Shown: piece after piece, positions 27,601-34,490 of the stretch
Layout: every line of letters starts with the position of its first letter
Position numbering within the stretch: position 1 is the first letter of the stretch
From: an uncultured Streptomyces sp.
Lineage (GTDB): Bacteria; Actinomycetota; Actinomycetes; Streptomycetales; Streptomycetaceae
DNA: 64,000 bases
Direction of reading: 5' to 3'
NCBI RefSeq assembly: GCF_947488945.1
Contig: NZ_CANLBS010000017.1
Coordinates: 62,001 to 126,000, forward strand
The notes under the pieces: generated by a model
What the model was told of the DNA's origin: nothing
The model's database searches: none
Seen by the model: the letters and a program-made list of their open reading frames with translations, nothing else
Translations under genes and position numbers: made by a program

Positions 27601-28496
27601 AGAAGGCCAAGGAGGTCGCCCGCGGCAAGGTGATCGAGGACTTCGTCAACACGGCCTTCGTCGCGTACCTCGGCGTCGGCGCGAGCAGGGAGGCGATCCC
27701 CTGCAACAGCTTCGTGCCGGGCACCGCGGTCCTCATGGCCGACGGCACCAGCAAGCCCATCGAGGACATCGAGACCGGGGACCAGGTCCTGGCCACCGAC
27801 CCGGAGACCGGTCGCACCGAAGCCCGCACGGTCACCGCCGAGATCACCGGCGAGGGCCGTAAGCACCTGGTACGGATCACCCTCTCCGTCGAGGGGGCGC
27901 AGAACGACGGGGCGGACAAGGGCGCTGCTCGTACCGTCTCGGTGACCGCGACCGAGGGCCACCCGTTCTGGGTCCCGGAACTGAAGACGTGGCTCGACGC
28001 CGGCGACCTCACGACCGGCGAGCACCTGAGGACCCGCCGGGGCGACCTGCTCCGCATCGAGTCCCTCGAAAGGTGGACCGCGGCGGCCACCGTTCACAAC
28101 CTGACCGTGGCCGAACTGCACACGTATTATGTGCTGGCCGGTCAGGAACCGGTCCTCGTCCACAATGCTGGAGGGTTCACCCAGGGTTCCAAGGACCCAC
28201 TGAACTTCGGCAGCAGATACACCGGGCGGGTCGACAGATTCGACATCGGCGGCACTTCCGACTTCGAGGTGCACGTGTACCACAAGGGCAAGGAAGTCGG
28301 CATCTTCGGCAGCAACGGGTGGTTCTCCAAGCACGGGAAGGGCACTGACGTCGAAGTGCCGCGGAACGTCTACAACAACCTCAAGGGGCTGGCGGTGGAG
28401 GAGATGAGGCGAGACCGCCGCATCGGTCCCAAGGGAACGCAGAACATCAAGGGCGACAGCTGGATGCGCCCGCGCATCACCGGCGGTGGTTGCTGA
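21603..28496 (+). CDS. RHS-repeat polymorphic toxin with HINT domain and C-terminal toxin
   Basis: About 2,297 residues. A signal peptide (ALRRRIALATASVL to APAVAEA) is followed by an SpvB-like region (WSYPMAVPQVPGG and SYSSGSVDGRTGNTNNQSSW), then many YD/RHS repeats of the YDPLGR type. The RHS-associated core LGAREYDPATGRFLSVDP begins at about 1818. A Cys-rich spacer leads to a pretoxin HINT domain from Cys2034 (CNSFVPGTAVLMADG), with the C-terminal splice motif VHN ending at Asn2188. The last 109 residues (rich in Lys, Gly and aromatic residues: VDRFDIGGTSDFEVHVY, GSNGWFSKHG) are an unrecognised toxin. HINT autocleavage would free it. The start uses ATG 21603 because GAGGG abuts the ATG at 21597. 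Confidence 0.9.
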   Translation: MRPGPRSTFRLPQALRRRIALATASVLTAGLLQGMAAPAVAEAWRTPELPAAEKPLPGGPAGGAVARKVTKGPRTPQRPPATAWPEAGSATVELPPAGRGTAKSALRAGKLPLTLGTRAEDGEHAATGEVAARVLDRAFADEAGVDGPVFTLRAGRAQDAGTVRAGIDYSSFADAYGGGYASRLTLVRLPACVLTSPQEARCRTAEPVETVNDGERRTLTADAVPLSASSATVLAAVADTGGGLGDYKATSLAASATWSTDLNSGSFGWSYPMAVPQVPGGLVPNLALSYSSGSVDGRTGNTNNQSSWVGDGFDLSPGFIERRYKSCSDDDVENADGNTPGDLCWGYDNAVLQLNGTGGELVPAGTDSWKLKTDDGTRIDRLRGTATDVRSNGARDDEYWRVTTPDGTRYFFGYNRLPGWASGKETTDSTWTTPVFGDDTGEPCHASAFADSWCQQGYRWNLDYVVDTHGNAAAYYYDKEANSYGRNLKAADDTPYVRGGTLDRIEYGLRSTSVYSAQALAKVDFTSSERCLPATGTTCADITKDAFAWYDTPWDLNCTAGTDCDDGRFSPAFFTRKRLTGVTTEVLAAGAYAKVDGWTLGHRWGQADVDYQLLLDSVQRTGHDGTASVTLPKVTFAYTQLANRLDETGDGFAPFIKARLSGIADESGGQLDVGYSAPACAAGATPVPETNTTRCFPQYIGGSSTDDPVRQWFNKYVVATVTATDRTGGSPDQVTMYDYLDGAAWHYDDTDGMTQEKFKTWSDWRGYGHVRVRTGGQGGAAAMRTQADTYFLRGMDGDRKNTAGGTKSVSVTLGTGEGDALADHSSSAGFAYKTVTYSGSGGKVLGKTVSRPWHRETAKKVRDWGTVTADLSGTENTRTWTSLDDGAGAAWRTTSTSNAFDAATGQVTRTDDAGDTATAADDQCTRTTYAAGSAVVATPVRVETVAKACDAATVDRPADVVSDTRTAYDGGAYGAAASKGDATRVAKLKKYDGTTAVYLESGSTYDVYGRTLTSTDLTADVTVTSAGTLTRTARGDGRTTTTAYTPTTGLATGSTVTNPPVVPGDSTTATTASQTFEPLRGLPLTATDTNGKVTSYAYDPLGRATKVWLPDRTTTQVPSYEFTYTVADGKAVAVGTRTIGNDGAQVTSYVLYDGFLRARQTQAPGPGDGTLLTDTFYDERGLTAKEFAPYYTDTTAPSTTLFRLDDALAVETQTWYAYDGLGRPTEQRRVAGNGDGGKVLGVTRTIYGGDRTTVIPPVGGTATTTVTDARGNTTELRTLHARDADAAYDTTAYAYSQRGEMTSTTDPAGNAWTWTYDPLGRLTDTTDPDKGATHHTYDDRGLLSTSKDARNTVLAHVYDGQGRETELREGSSTGTLRAKWVYDTVSGAKGHLAESIRYSGGQAYSTKVLAYDRLYRPLRTSVTVPATEGALAGTYLSATTYKASGLVEGVGYPKAGSLAATTTAYTYEDDTLRPIAVSGPQNLSAGTSYSYTGKPLQYTFSASGGKATYETNSYQWGTQRLATSRVDRQDVAGTDQANTYTYDEAGNVLSVSDTSRSGTDNQCFAHDYLGRTTEAWTQSTAVCATAPSTAVLGGPAPYWDSYTYDVVGNRLTETGHATGAGADSLRTYHYPQPGSHRLSSVDTETGTVKSTDSFGYDETGDTKTRLLGNGTSQTLDWDAEGHLAKVTEPVEGGTAKVTEYLYDTDGNRLIGRSPTETTLYLGTTEITLAKGGTTAKGTRYFDLGGGHQAVQTDDGRITFTLADHHGTAQLAVDAAGQALTQRRTKPFGGTRGTGPANWPGTRGFVGGTTDASTGLTHLGAREYDPATGRFLSVDPLFTADDPQQMHGYTYAANNPVTHSDPAGTEIGSRPNSCQYSLANCDKKTQEAVGYDPKTGTTDYRRGTDYKKQQKSKKVWVADNTPVTNDIDKLSDYWASAMDGEFTDDFWYNPVYESADEGSACYGREGCRQAYLYVLHGGNDVEKAKEIAATYCAHQPKTCAEKAKEVARGKVIEDFVNTAFVAYLGVGASREAIPCNSFVPGTAVLMADGTSKPIEDIETGDQVLATDPETGRTEARTVTAEITGEGRKHLVRITLSVEGAQNDGADKGAARTVSVTATEGHPFWVPELKTWLDAGDLTTGEHLRTRRGDLLRIESLERWTAAATVHNLTVAELHTYYVLAGQEPVLVHNAGGFTQGSKDPLNFGSRYTGRVDRFDIGGTSDFEVHVYHKGKEVGIFGSNGWFSKHGKGTDVEVPRNVYNNLKGLAVEEMRRDRRIGPKGTQNIKGDSWMRPRITGGGC

Positions 28497-28951
28497 TGCA
28501 GTACGTACGTGTGGAACCGCTGCCGGACCGTTACGGTTTCCATCTGGACCCGGGCGACTATCTGGAGGCACTACCGGAGATCTCCGCCGGTCTTCCCCCC
28601 GGTGCCGCCACGTACGCCTGCGATCCCGGGCACTACGATTTCCGGAGTTCCCGGTGCGTCAAGGACCTGGAGTGGACCAGGACGGTCCTTGCCGACGAGC
28701 AAACGGTGATCTCTCTGGAGCTGGCTCTGTCGGCGAACGAATGGAAGCACGACAGCGGGCTGCGTCTGCGCTACACAGATGTGCGGTCCTTCCGGACCGA
28801 CGCGGAGGAGTCGGACGGCACGATGCCCCGCCTGGGTGCCCTGCAGCTCGACGAGGTGCTCCCGCACCCGGCGGGCATGTCCCACGAGATCTCCTTCACC
28901 TGCGGCTCCATCCACATCGTGGCGGCCGATCTGGTCGCCGTGTGGGAGTGA
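28496..28951 (+). CDS. putative immunity protein for the RHS toxin
   Basis: A 151-residue cytoplasmic protein with no signal peptide, acidic overall, with strand-rich sections (QYVRVEPLPDRYGFHL, VISLELALSAN, LRLRYTDVRSF). I do not recognise the family. Its ATG at 28496 overlaps the toxin TGA by one base (TGATG), the arrangement expected when toxin and immunity must be made together. Local base composition is less GC-extreme than the genes around it, as seen in exchanged toxin-immunity cassettes. The immunity role is inferred from position, size and acidity, not from homology. Confidence 0.68.
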   Translation: MQYVRVEPLPDRYGFHLDPGDYLEALPEISAGLPPGAATYACDPGHYDFRSSRCVKDLEWTRTVLADEQTVISLELALSANEWKHDSGLRLRYTDVRSFRTDAEESDGTMPRLGALQLDEVLPHPAGMSHEISFTCGSIHIVAADLVAVWE

Positions 28952-28990
28952 ACGCCGGTCCGGTGACCGGATGAGCGGGTCTCGACCCGC

Positions 28991-29054
28991 CACCCGCACG
29001 TGCCGCAGGGCCCGTACCCCACGTGGGGTACGGGCCCTGCGGCACGTGCGGGTG
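28991..29054. terminator. 64-bp perfect palindrome, bidirectional terminator between convergent genes
   Basis: The 32 bases 28991-29022 are the exact reverse complement of 29023-29054, centred on ACGT with no mismatch. It lies 39 bases after the immunity stop and 41 bases before the end of the lipoprotein gene on the other strand. In RNA either strand would form a hairpin of about 30 bp. The length and perfection exceed ordinary terminators. Confidence 0.85.
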
Positions 29055-29095
29055 CGGCAGCCGCCGGGCGGGCCCAGCCGCGGGCGGCCCCGCCG

Positions 29096-29776
29096 CTACT
29101 TCGGTGTGAGTACGGGGGTCTCCGGCAGGCCCGCGGCGCCCTCGCAGCCGAGTTCCTTCACCACCGAGAGCGCGCCGGCGTGGAGGATCTCCAGATTGGC
29201 CGCACGGATCTCGGGAGTGTCGGCCGCATCGCTCTTGTTGGTGAAACTCCCGTAGACGCGCAGGGGGTCCGTGCTCGAACCCTTCAGCTCGGGACTCACG
29301 CAGGCGAGGTAGATCGACGCCCCCGCGCCCCTGGCCTCGGACCTCTTGCCCATCGTGTACGCCTGCGTGCCGGGCGCGGTGCTCGGATCCTCCAGGTCCT
29401 GCGGTGCGTACATGGAGAAGGTGATGTCCGCCGCGTCGCGCGGTCTGCCGCCCTTGCGGCTGAACTCGCACAGGTCCCCGCCCGCGGCCGAGCGGTGCCC
29501 GGACTCGTATCCGCGTGTCAGGGCCTCCACGACCTTGTCCGTGCCGTCGCCCTTGTCGAAGAACTCGGTGGTCCCGGTGACCGTCTCCAGTTTCTTCGCC
29601 AAGGCGCCTTCGAACAGGCCGCCGCACACCTCGTCGGCGCCGACGTAGGCGGTCGCCCCGTCCTCCTTGCCCGCCGTGTCCTCCGAGCCGCAGGCCACCA
29701 GCCCGGCCCCCAGCGCCACGACCAGCCCCGCAGCGGCAGTCACGCGTCCTGCCCGCACCCGTCCCACGATCCTCAT
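29096..29776 (-). CDS. hypothetical lipoprotein, last gene of a type VII-like trio
   Basis: A 226-residue exported protein. A lipobox LVAC lies at the end of the signal peptide (about residue 29), followed by an acidic SEDTAGKEDG linker. The mature part has several Cys (VCGG, LCEF, LACV, LGCE) that could form disulphides. The family is not recognised; it resembles DUF3558-type lipoproteins in layout only. The ATG at 29776 has GGTGGAGGG upstream; an ATG at 29794 gives six extra residues. It follows the large DUF6571-like gene by 28 bases. Confidence 0.72.
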   Translation of the reverse strand: MRIVGRVRAGRVTAAAGLVVALGAGLVACGSEDTAGKEDGATAYVGADEVCGGLFEGALAKKLETVTGTTEFFDKGDGTDKVVEALTRGYESGHRSAAGGDLCEFSRKGGRPRDAADITFSMYAPQDLEDPSTAPGTQAYTMGKRSEARGAGASIYLACVSPELKGSSTDPLRVYGSFTNKSDAADTPEIRAANLEILHAGALSVVKELGCEGAAGLPETPVLTPK

Positions 29777-29804
29777 CCCTCCACCCGTACCCATATGTGC
29801 CTCG

Positions 29805-32129
29805 TCAGCCGGTTTCCGGAGCCCTGCCCTGCTGGTTCTCCCGGTCGTTTCCGGTCGAATAGCCGAGCCTCATGGATTCCTTCATGTCCTGGCGGAACTC
29901 GCTGTCCTTGTCCGTCGTGTTGCTCGCCAGGAACTCCTCCATCGGCGCTTCGGCCATGGACTCCCCGGAACGGTAGATCCGGTTCCATTCCTGTTCCGTC
30001 AGCTCCTCGGCCTTCTCCTTGCTGGCGTCGACCGAGTTGTCCGACATGTCTCCGATGAACTGTCCGATGACCTGCTCGGCCGCGCCGCTGGCGGTGTCCG
30101 TCGCCAAGGGGATGAGAACGGCGGCGGTGCCGACCGCGGCCGTGGCGGGCAGGAAGGCGACACCGGCGGCGACACCCGCCACCGCACCGAACTCCACCCA
30201 CCCCGAGCGCTTGGCGACCGCTTTCTCGTAGTCCTCGTGGGTCTTCATGTTGTCGGCCTGGACCTGGTCGGCGCGGGACTGGTCGAGCATGCCCTGGACC
30301 TCCGCGCCCACGTGCACCGTCGACCGGGCCCCGCCCTTGTCGATCACCCCGTCGGGACCGACCTGCCCTTCCAGCACGCTGCGGGTGTAGACCTGCTCCG
30401 CCGTCGAGAGCGTCGCATAGGCGTCCGGGTGCTGGCCCATGGCGCTGAGGAACCCGCGGGCGACACTCCGGCCCTCTTCGTCGTCCTCGAAGTCGATGTG
30501 GCCCTCCGGGTTCTTCCCGGGGGCGAACACGCTGTCCGTACCGCCCTTGTCCAGAGCCCAGTTGATGTCGTCGATGTAGCCGGCGCCCATGGTCCCCAGG
30601 CTGTCGGCCAGCGCCTCCTGCTGCTTGAGCAGGCCCGCGTCTGCCCCGTACTTCTCCATGACCTGCTGCATGACACCCGCGTTGTCGGCGTCGCGCACCA
30701 CACTGCCGTCCGGATGCCCCGCGGGATAGCCCAGCGTCGCCGCCTCCAGGGCGTGCCCCAGGGCGTCGGGCATGTGGTTGAGCGACCCCTTGAGCTCGTC
30801 CTCGTCGAGCGAGTTGACGTCGCCGAAGGACTCCCACTTCTCGTTGCCGAAGAAGTCGAGGTAGTTGTCGATCCCCTTGCCGAGGTCGGCCGTCGCCCCG
30901 CGGTTGACGGTGCCGTCCTCGTTGTACGCCGTCGGGGCGTCGCTGAAGAACTTCTTCGCCGCCTCCGGGCTGTTGCCGAGCGCCTCCAGCATGGCGGTGG
31001 TCGGGTCGTAGCCCGCGCCGTTCACGCCCGAGGGGTTGAACGGGTTCTTGAACGGGCTGTTCACCACCTTGTTGTCGGCGAACATGTACGGGTCCTTCTG
31101 GTGGAGCTGCGCCACGTGTTCGGCGATCGGGTTGAGGAACTTCGCGTCGTAGTTCCCGTACCGCATGATCCCACCGAGCAACTGGTAGCCGTAGGGCCCG
31201 TTGTAGTCGTGTTTGGTCAGCGGGATGCGCTCCGTGCCCATCTTCCGCAGCTCCGGGCCCCACTTGTCGGCGAAGTCCTTGTCGTGCGAGGCGGTGGCGA
31301 GGTTCAGACCCAGGTTCTTCTGGAGCTGCTGGACGTCTTCGAGCCGCTGCTTGTCGACCTTGCCGTAGTCGTACGTGTCGGTGGAGAGCTGGCCGAAGAA
31401 CGCGAGCGACTTCTCCGGGCCGAGCTTCTCGTAGAAGTTCTTGGAGAACTCCACCGAACCGCTGTTGTCCTTGAGCAGTTCGTTGAGCTGCTGGAGTTCG
31501 GTGTGCGTGATGTCGCGGCCCTTGGAGGCCAGTTCGGCGGCGCGGGCGGCCTCCTCCTGGTCCAGCTTCGTGTAGGTCGGGGCCTGGAAGTCCTTGCGGT
31601 CGGTGACGTTCTTCTCCAGGGCGTTCTTGAAGGAGACGTCGGTGTCGTTGCAGTTGTCGACGACGAGGTCGATCCTCTTCTGCCACGACTCGATGTTCTC
31701 CCGCTCCTGCCGCAGGAGATCGCTGTAATCGGGGTCGTGCCGAGCGGTGTTGTTCTCGGACAGCGGGTGCCGCGCGGTGACCTTGCCCTTGCCGTCCACG
31801 TGGACGCCGGCGGCGGGCCCCTCGTGGTCGCGGATCGCGATCAGGTCGTCCTTGGCCGCCTTGATGGCCGCGTGACCCTCTTCGAGGATCTGCTTCACAC
31901 CCTTGGCCTCGGCGGCGGCGTCCGCGAACTCCTTGGCGGTCTTGCCGATGAACGCCCGGGTGACGCCCGCGTTGACGCCCTCCCAGTCGGCCTTGTCCGC
32001 TCTGGCCTTCATCCCGTCGGAGGCGTCGGCGGCCAGCGTGTCCAGCTTCCCCGCCATGTCCGACCAGCTGTCGGCCGCGGTCTTCAGTTTCCCCACCGGG
32101 GCGTCGACTATGTCCTCGAACTTCAGCAT
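29805..32129 (-). CDS. large DUF6571-like protein with WXG100-like N-terminus
   Basis: A 774-residue, mostly helical protein rich in Asp, Glu, Lys and Ala. The N-terminal 100 residues (WSDMAGKLDTLA, ADWEGVNAGVTRAFIGKTAKEF) have the helical hairpin pattern of ESX/WXG100-type substrates. The centre has FYEKLGPEKSLAFFGQLS, the core of DUF6571, repeated features of the kind NPFNPSG, and a hydrophobic pair near 660-700 (FGAVAGVAAGVAFLPATAAVG) that could insert into a membrane. There is no Sec signal peptide. It is preceded by a WXG-like gene 19 bases away and followed by a lipoprotein. This fits a type VII-secreted effector or structural substrate. Confidence 0.72.
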   Translation of the reverse strand: MLKFEDIVDAPVGKLKTAADSWSDMAGKLDTLAADASDGMKARADKADWEGVNAGVTRAFIGKTAKEFADAAAEAKGVKQILEEGHAAIKAAKDDLIAIRDHEGPAAGVHVDGKGKVTARHPLSENNTARHDPDYSDLLRQERENIESWQKRIDLVVDNCNDTDVSFKNALEKNVTDRKDFQAPTYTKLDQEEAARAAELASKGRDITHTELQQLNELLKDNSGSVEFSKNFYEKLGPEKSLAFFGQLSTDTYDYGKVDKQRLEDVQQLQKNLGLNLATASHDKDFADKWGPELRKMGTERIPLTKHDYNGPYGYQLLGGIMRYGNYDAKFLNPIAEHVAQLHQKDPYMFADNKVVNSPFKNPFNPSGVNGAGYDPTTAMLEALGNSPEAAKKFFSDAPTAYNEDGTVNRGATADLGKGIDNYLDFFGNEKWESFGDVNSLDEDELKGSLNHMPDALGHALEAATLGYPAGHPDGSVVRDADNAGVMQQVMEKYGADAGLLKQQEALADSLGTMGAGYIDDINWALDKGGTDSVFAPGKNPEGHIDFEDDEEGRSVARGFLSAMGQHPDAYATLSTAEQVYTRSVLEGQVGPDGVIDKGGARSTVHVGAEVQGMLDQSRADQVQADNMKTHEDYEKAVAKRSGWVEFGAVAGVAAGVAFLPATAAVGTAAVLIPLATDTASGAAEQVIGQFIGDMSDNSVDASKEKAEELTEQEWNRIYRSGESMAEAPMEEFLASNTTDKDSEFRQDMKESMRLGYSTGNDRENQQGRAPETG

Positions 32130-32148
32130 GCGCGTGCTCCCCCGAGCG

Positions 32149-32577
32149 CTAGTTCATGTATTCCGTGAGCTTGGAGATCGGTGCCAGATCTCCCTGGACC
32201 TTCAGTTCGTCCTTCGCGTGCTGGGCCTTGGAGTAGTCGAGGTGGTTCGAGATCTGCGCGCAGGAGTCCACCAGCGTCTTGAGATGGGTCTGCCAGAAGT
32301 CGTGCACCTTCAACACCGCCGAGCCGCACGCGAAGTTCCCGTTGGTCAGCGCGATCGCCGCGTCGAACGTGGACGGGCGGGCGAGGTCGCCCTCCTTCGA
32401 GAGCCGCGTCCGCAGGGCGTAGGCGTCGTTCCCGATGGCGCCGAGATCGTCCCGGTTGACCACCAGGTCGCCGCTCCCGCCGCCCCCGCCTCCGTCGGCC
32501 GGAACGCTGTTGATCTGCATGGCGGTCCGCTGGGCAGCCGCCGCACGCAGCTCGGCCCACTCCTGTTCGAACGTCAT
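32149..32577 (-). CDS. small WXG100/EspC-like secretion-partner protein
   Basis: A 142-residue helical protein with a Gly-rich loop (about residues 29-36), a VNRDDLGAIGNDAYALRTRLS helix and a Cys near 79. The size and arrangement resemble the small partner of type VII-secretion substrates. I placed the start at ATG 32577 (MTFEQEW) because GGGGGAATGG lies just upstream; the frame is open further but becomes Arg-rich. It leads the operon with the DUF6571-like gene. No core ESX ATPase (EccC) or membrane component is in the window. Confidence 0.65.
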   Translation of the reverse strand: MTFEQEWAELRAAAAQRTAMQINSVPADGGGGGGSGDLVVNRDDLGAIGNDAYALRTRLSKEGDLARPSTFDAAIALTNGNFACGSAVLKVHDFWQTHLKTLVDSCAQISNHLDYSKAQHAKDELKVQGDLAPISKLTEYMN

Positions 32578-32810
32578 CCATTCCCCCAAGTCCACCCGGG
32601 CCGACCGCTTCGCCCGTCCGCTCGCGGCCGTCGACCGGGTCACCGTATCGCTTGTCGCTCCGGGGCCGAACGTGCGGCCGAGGGGAGAGCGCACGAACGG
32701 GACGGACGAAAGCGGCGGAGTGCGGGGATTCCGGCCGGACCCCCCGCGGGGCGGGACAGCCCCGGCACCGGAGGCGCCGCATTCCGGCCCGGGAACGCGT
32801 GAGCGGGCAG

Positions 32811-32839
32811 CCGGTCCGGCCGCCCCGCTTCCGGACCGG
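32811..32839 (-). terminator. hairpin terminator after DedA gene
   Basis: CCGGTCCGG and CCGGACCGG, 9-bp perfect arms with an 11-base loop, begin 5 bases past the DedA stop on the minus strand. Confidence 0.65.
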
Positions 32840-32844
32840 GGGCG

Positions 32845-33465
32845 TCAGCCGGGGAAGCGATCCCGCACCCGGCGCCACAGCGCCGGTACCCCGCTGATCA
32901 GCAGCGCGATCCCCACCGCCGCCACCACGCCCTGCCACGGCTCCGGGAACAGGGAACCGCCGAGGATGCCGATGAGCTGGTACGTGGCCGCCCAGGCCAG
33001 GCAGGCCGGCACATCCCCCCGGACGAACCGGGCGAGCGGCATCCTGCCCAGCAGGCAGGCGAGCATCACGGGGATGCGGCCGGCCGGGATCAGCCGGGAG
33101 AGCACCAGAACCGCCACTCCGTGCTCGTCCAGCTTCTTGCGCGCCTGCTCCAGCTTGTCGGGAGCGGCCCGGTCGGTGATCGCCTTCAGCCAGCGCGATC
33201 CGTGCTCGGAGTCCACCCCGCGCTCCCCGAGCCAGTACAGGCAGACGTCCCCCAGGAACGCGGCCGCCGACGCCACCGCGAACACCCACAGCAGGGCGAG
33301 CGGAGACGGCCCGTGGAAGGCGACGACGGCCGCGGAACTGACCAGCGCCCCCGTCGGCACCACGGGTATCAGCGAGCCGAGGGCGACCAGGGCGAACAAC
33401 GACGGATATCCGATGGCCTGCTGCGCCGAGGCGGTCGGCAACTGCCGCATGACCTCCTGGATCAC
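32845..33465 (-). CDS. DedA-family (VTT/SNARE-associated) membrane protein
   Basis: A 206-residue integral membrane protein with about five hydrophobic segments. The VTT-domain signature is present: LVLSRLIPAGRIPVMLACLLGRMPLARF near 115-142, with the conserved Arg-x-x-Pro-x-Gly-Arg element. DedA proteins are needed for proton-motive-force homeostasis and act as flippases for undecaprenyl phosphate or phospholipid. I used the GTG at 33465 because it overlaps the MBL stop (GTGA) with GGAGGT upstream; an ATG at 33450 is also possible. It forms a two-gene operon with the MBL hydrolase. Confidence 0.85.
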   Translation of the reverse strand: MIQEVMRQLPTASAQQAIGYPSLFALVALGSLIPVVPTGALVSSAAVVAFHGPSPLALLWVFAVASAAAFLGDVCLYWLGERGVDSEHGSRWLKAITDRAAPDKLEQARKKLDEHGVAVLVLSRLIPAGRIPVMLACLLGRMPLARFVRGDVPACLAWAATYQLIGILGGSLFPEPWQGVVAAVGIALLISGVPALWRRVRDRFPG

Positions 33466-34244
33466 CGGCCGACCTCCGGGCGGACCCGTTCTCCGTGCCC
33501 GAGCAGATGCACCGCCACCTTCGGGGCGAGCCGCGCCGCGTGCCGGACGAACTCCTCGCCCGGCGCGTGGAACTCGTGCGGGCGCACCCCGTCCAGCCCG
33601 ATCGGCCAGTACGTGCCGTAGTGCACGGGCACCGCGGAGTACGGCTCCAGCAGCGTCAGAGCCTCCGCGGCACGGGTCGCGTCGAGGTGGTCCTCGCCCA
33701 GGTGCGGCCCCCAGCCGCCGACCGGCAGCAGCGCCACGTCGACCGGGCCCACCGCCTTCGCCATGTCGTCGAAGAGGCCGGTGTCCCCGGCGAAGTACGT
33801 GCGCGCCTCGCCCTCGACCACGTAACCGAGCGCGGGAACGCGGTGCGGGCCGACCGGGAGCCGCCGACCGTCGTGCCGGGCCGGCACCGCCCGTACGGTC
33901 AGCGCGCCCACCCGCAGCTCGTCGCCGGGCGCCACCTCGGCGATCCGCAGGTGCCGCAGCCTGCGCACCAGCCGGAGCCCCGGCACCGCGGCGACCGCGC
34001 CGCGCGGCACGATCAGCCGGGTGCCGGGGGCGAGCCGGGCCAGCGACGGCACGTGCAGGTGGTCGGAGTGCAGATGGGACAGCAGCACCACGTCGGCGAC
34101 CGCCGCCCCCGGCGGAGGCACCGCGCCGCGCCGCCGCCGCAGGTGCGCGAAGCGCCGGGCGAACAGCGGGTCGGTGAGCACCCGGACACCGGAGTCCTCC
34201 ACCGTGCAGGTGGCATGACCCCACCAGGTGACCTCCACGGGCAC
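33462..34244 (-). CDS. metallo-beta-lactamase-fold hydrolase (UlaG/NAPE-PLD-like)
   Basis: A 260-residue single-domain MBL protein. The zinc motif is SHLHSDHLH (HxHxDH) near 55-63; further ligands are in ARHDGRR, YFAGDTGLFDD and VPVHYGTYW. The closest groups cut phosphodiester or lactone bonds of membrane lipids or sugar lactones. It overlaps the DedA gene by 4 bases, so the enzyme and the membrane protein are made together, which points to a lipid-related substrate. It is divergent from the membrane phosphodiesterase-like gene. Confidence 0.85.
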   Translation of the reverse strand: MPVEVTWWGHATCTVEDSGVRVLTDPLFARRFAHLRRRRGAVPPPGAAVADVVLLSHLHSDHLHVPSLARLAPGTRLIVPRGAVAAVPGLRLVRRLRHLRIAEVAPGDELRVGALTVRAVPARHDGRRLPVGPHRVPALGYVVEGEARTYFAGDTGLFDDMAKAVGPVDVALLPVGGWGPHLGEDHLDATRAAEALTLLEPYSAVPVHYGTYWPIGLDGVRPHEFHAPGEEFVRHAARLAPKVAVHLLGHGERVRPEVGR

Positions 34245-34394
34245 GTCCGCCTCCTCGTTCGATCCTCGATGACGCCGGCCGTCCCCCGGGGAACACCGGT
34301 CGGGCGGTCTTCGGCGGGACCGGTGCCCGGCCGCGCCGCCGCTACGAGCCTACGGGCTTGTCTGCCCGCGCCGGCGGGGCCCATGCCCGGCCTT

Positions 34395-34442
34395 CTTCCC
34401 ACGTCCGGACGGTTGCGGGGCGGCCGGCGCGGCTGTGGGAAG
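34395..34442. promoter_or_regulatory. inverted repeat in divergent spacer
   Basis: CTTCCCAC (34395-34402) and GTGGGAAG (34435-34442) are exact inverted copies 32 bases apart, about 50-95 bases upstream of the phosphodiesterase-like start. It could be a regulator site or a 5-prime stem-loop. I see no clear -35/-10 pair. Confidence 0.25.
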
Positions 34443-34490
34443 CTGGGGGCGGGCCGTGAACGGCCGGCCCGGACGTGAGATGGAGCAGGA

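Noticed and set aside
20286..28571. Very long open frame on the minus strand, antisense to the RHS gene
   Set aside because: It is Gly/Val/Ala/Arg repetitive, lacks domains and a ribosome site, and mirrors the codon bias of the RHS gene; a GC-rich shadow.
29000..30058. Plus-strand frame starting in the 64-bp palindrome
   Set aside because: It runs antisense to the lipoprotein and DUF6571-like genes and has no family features.
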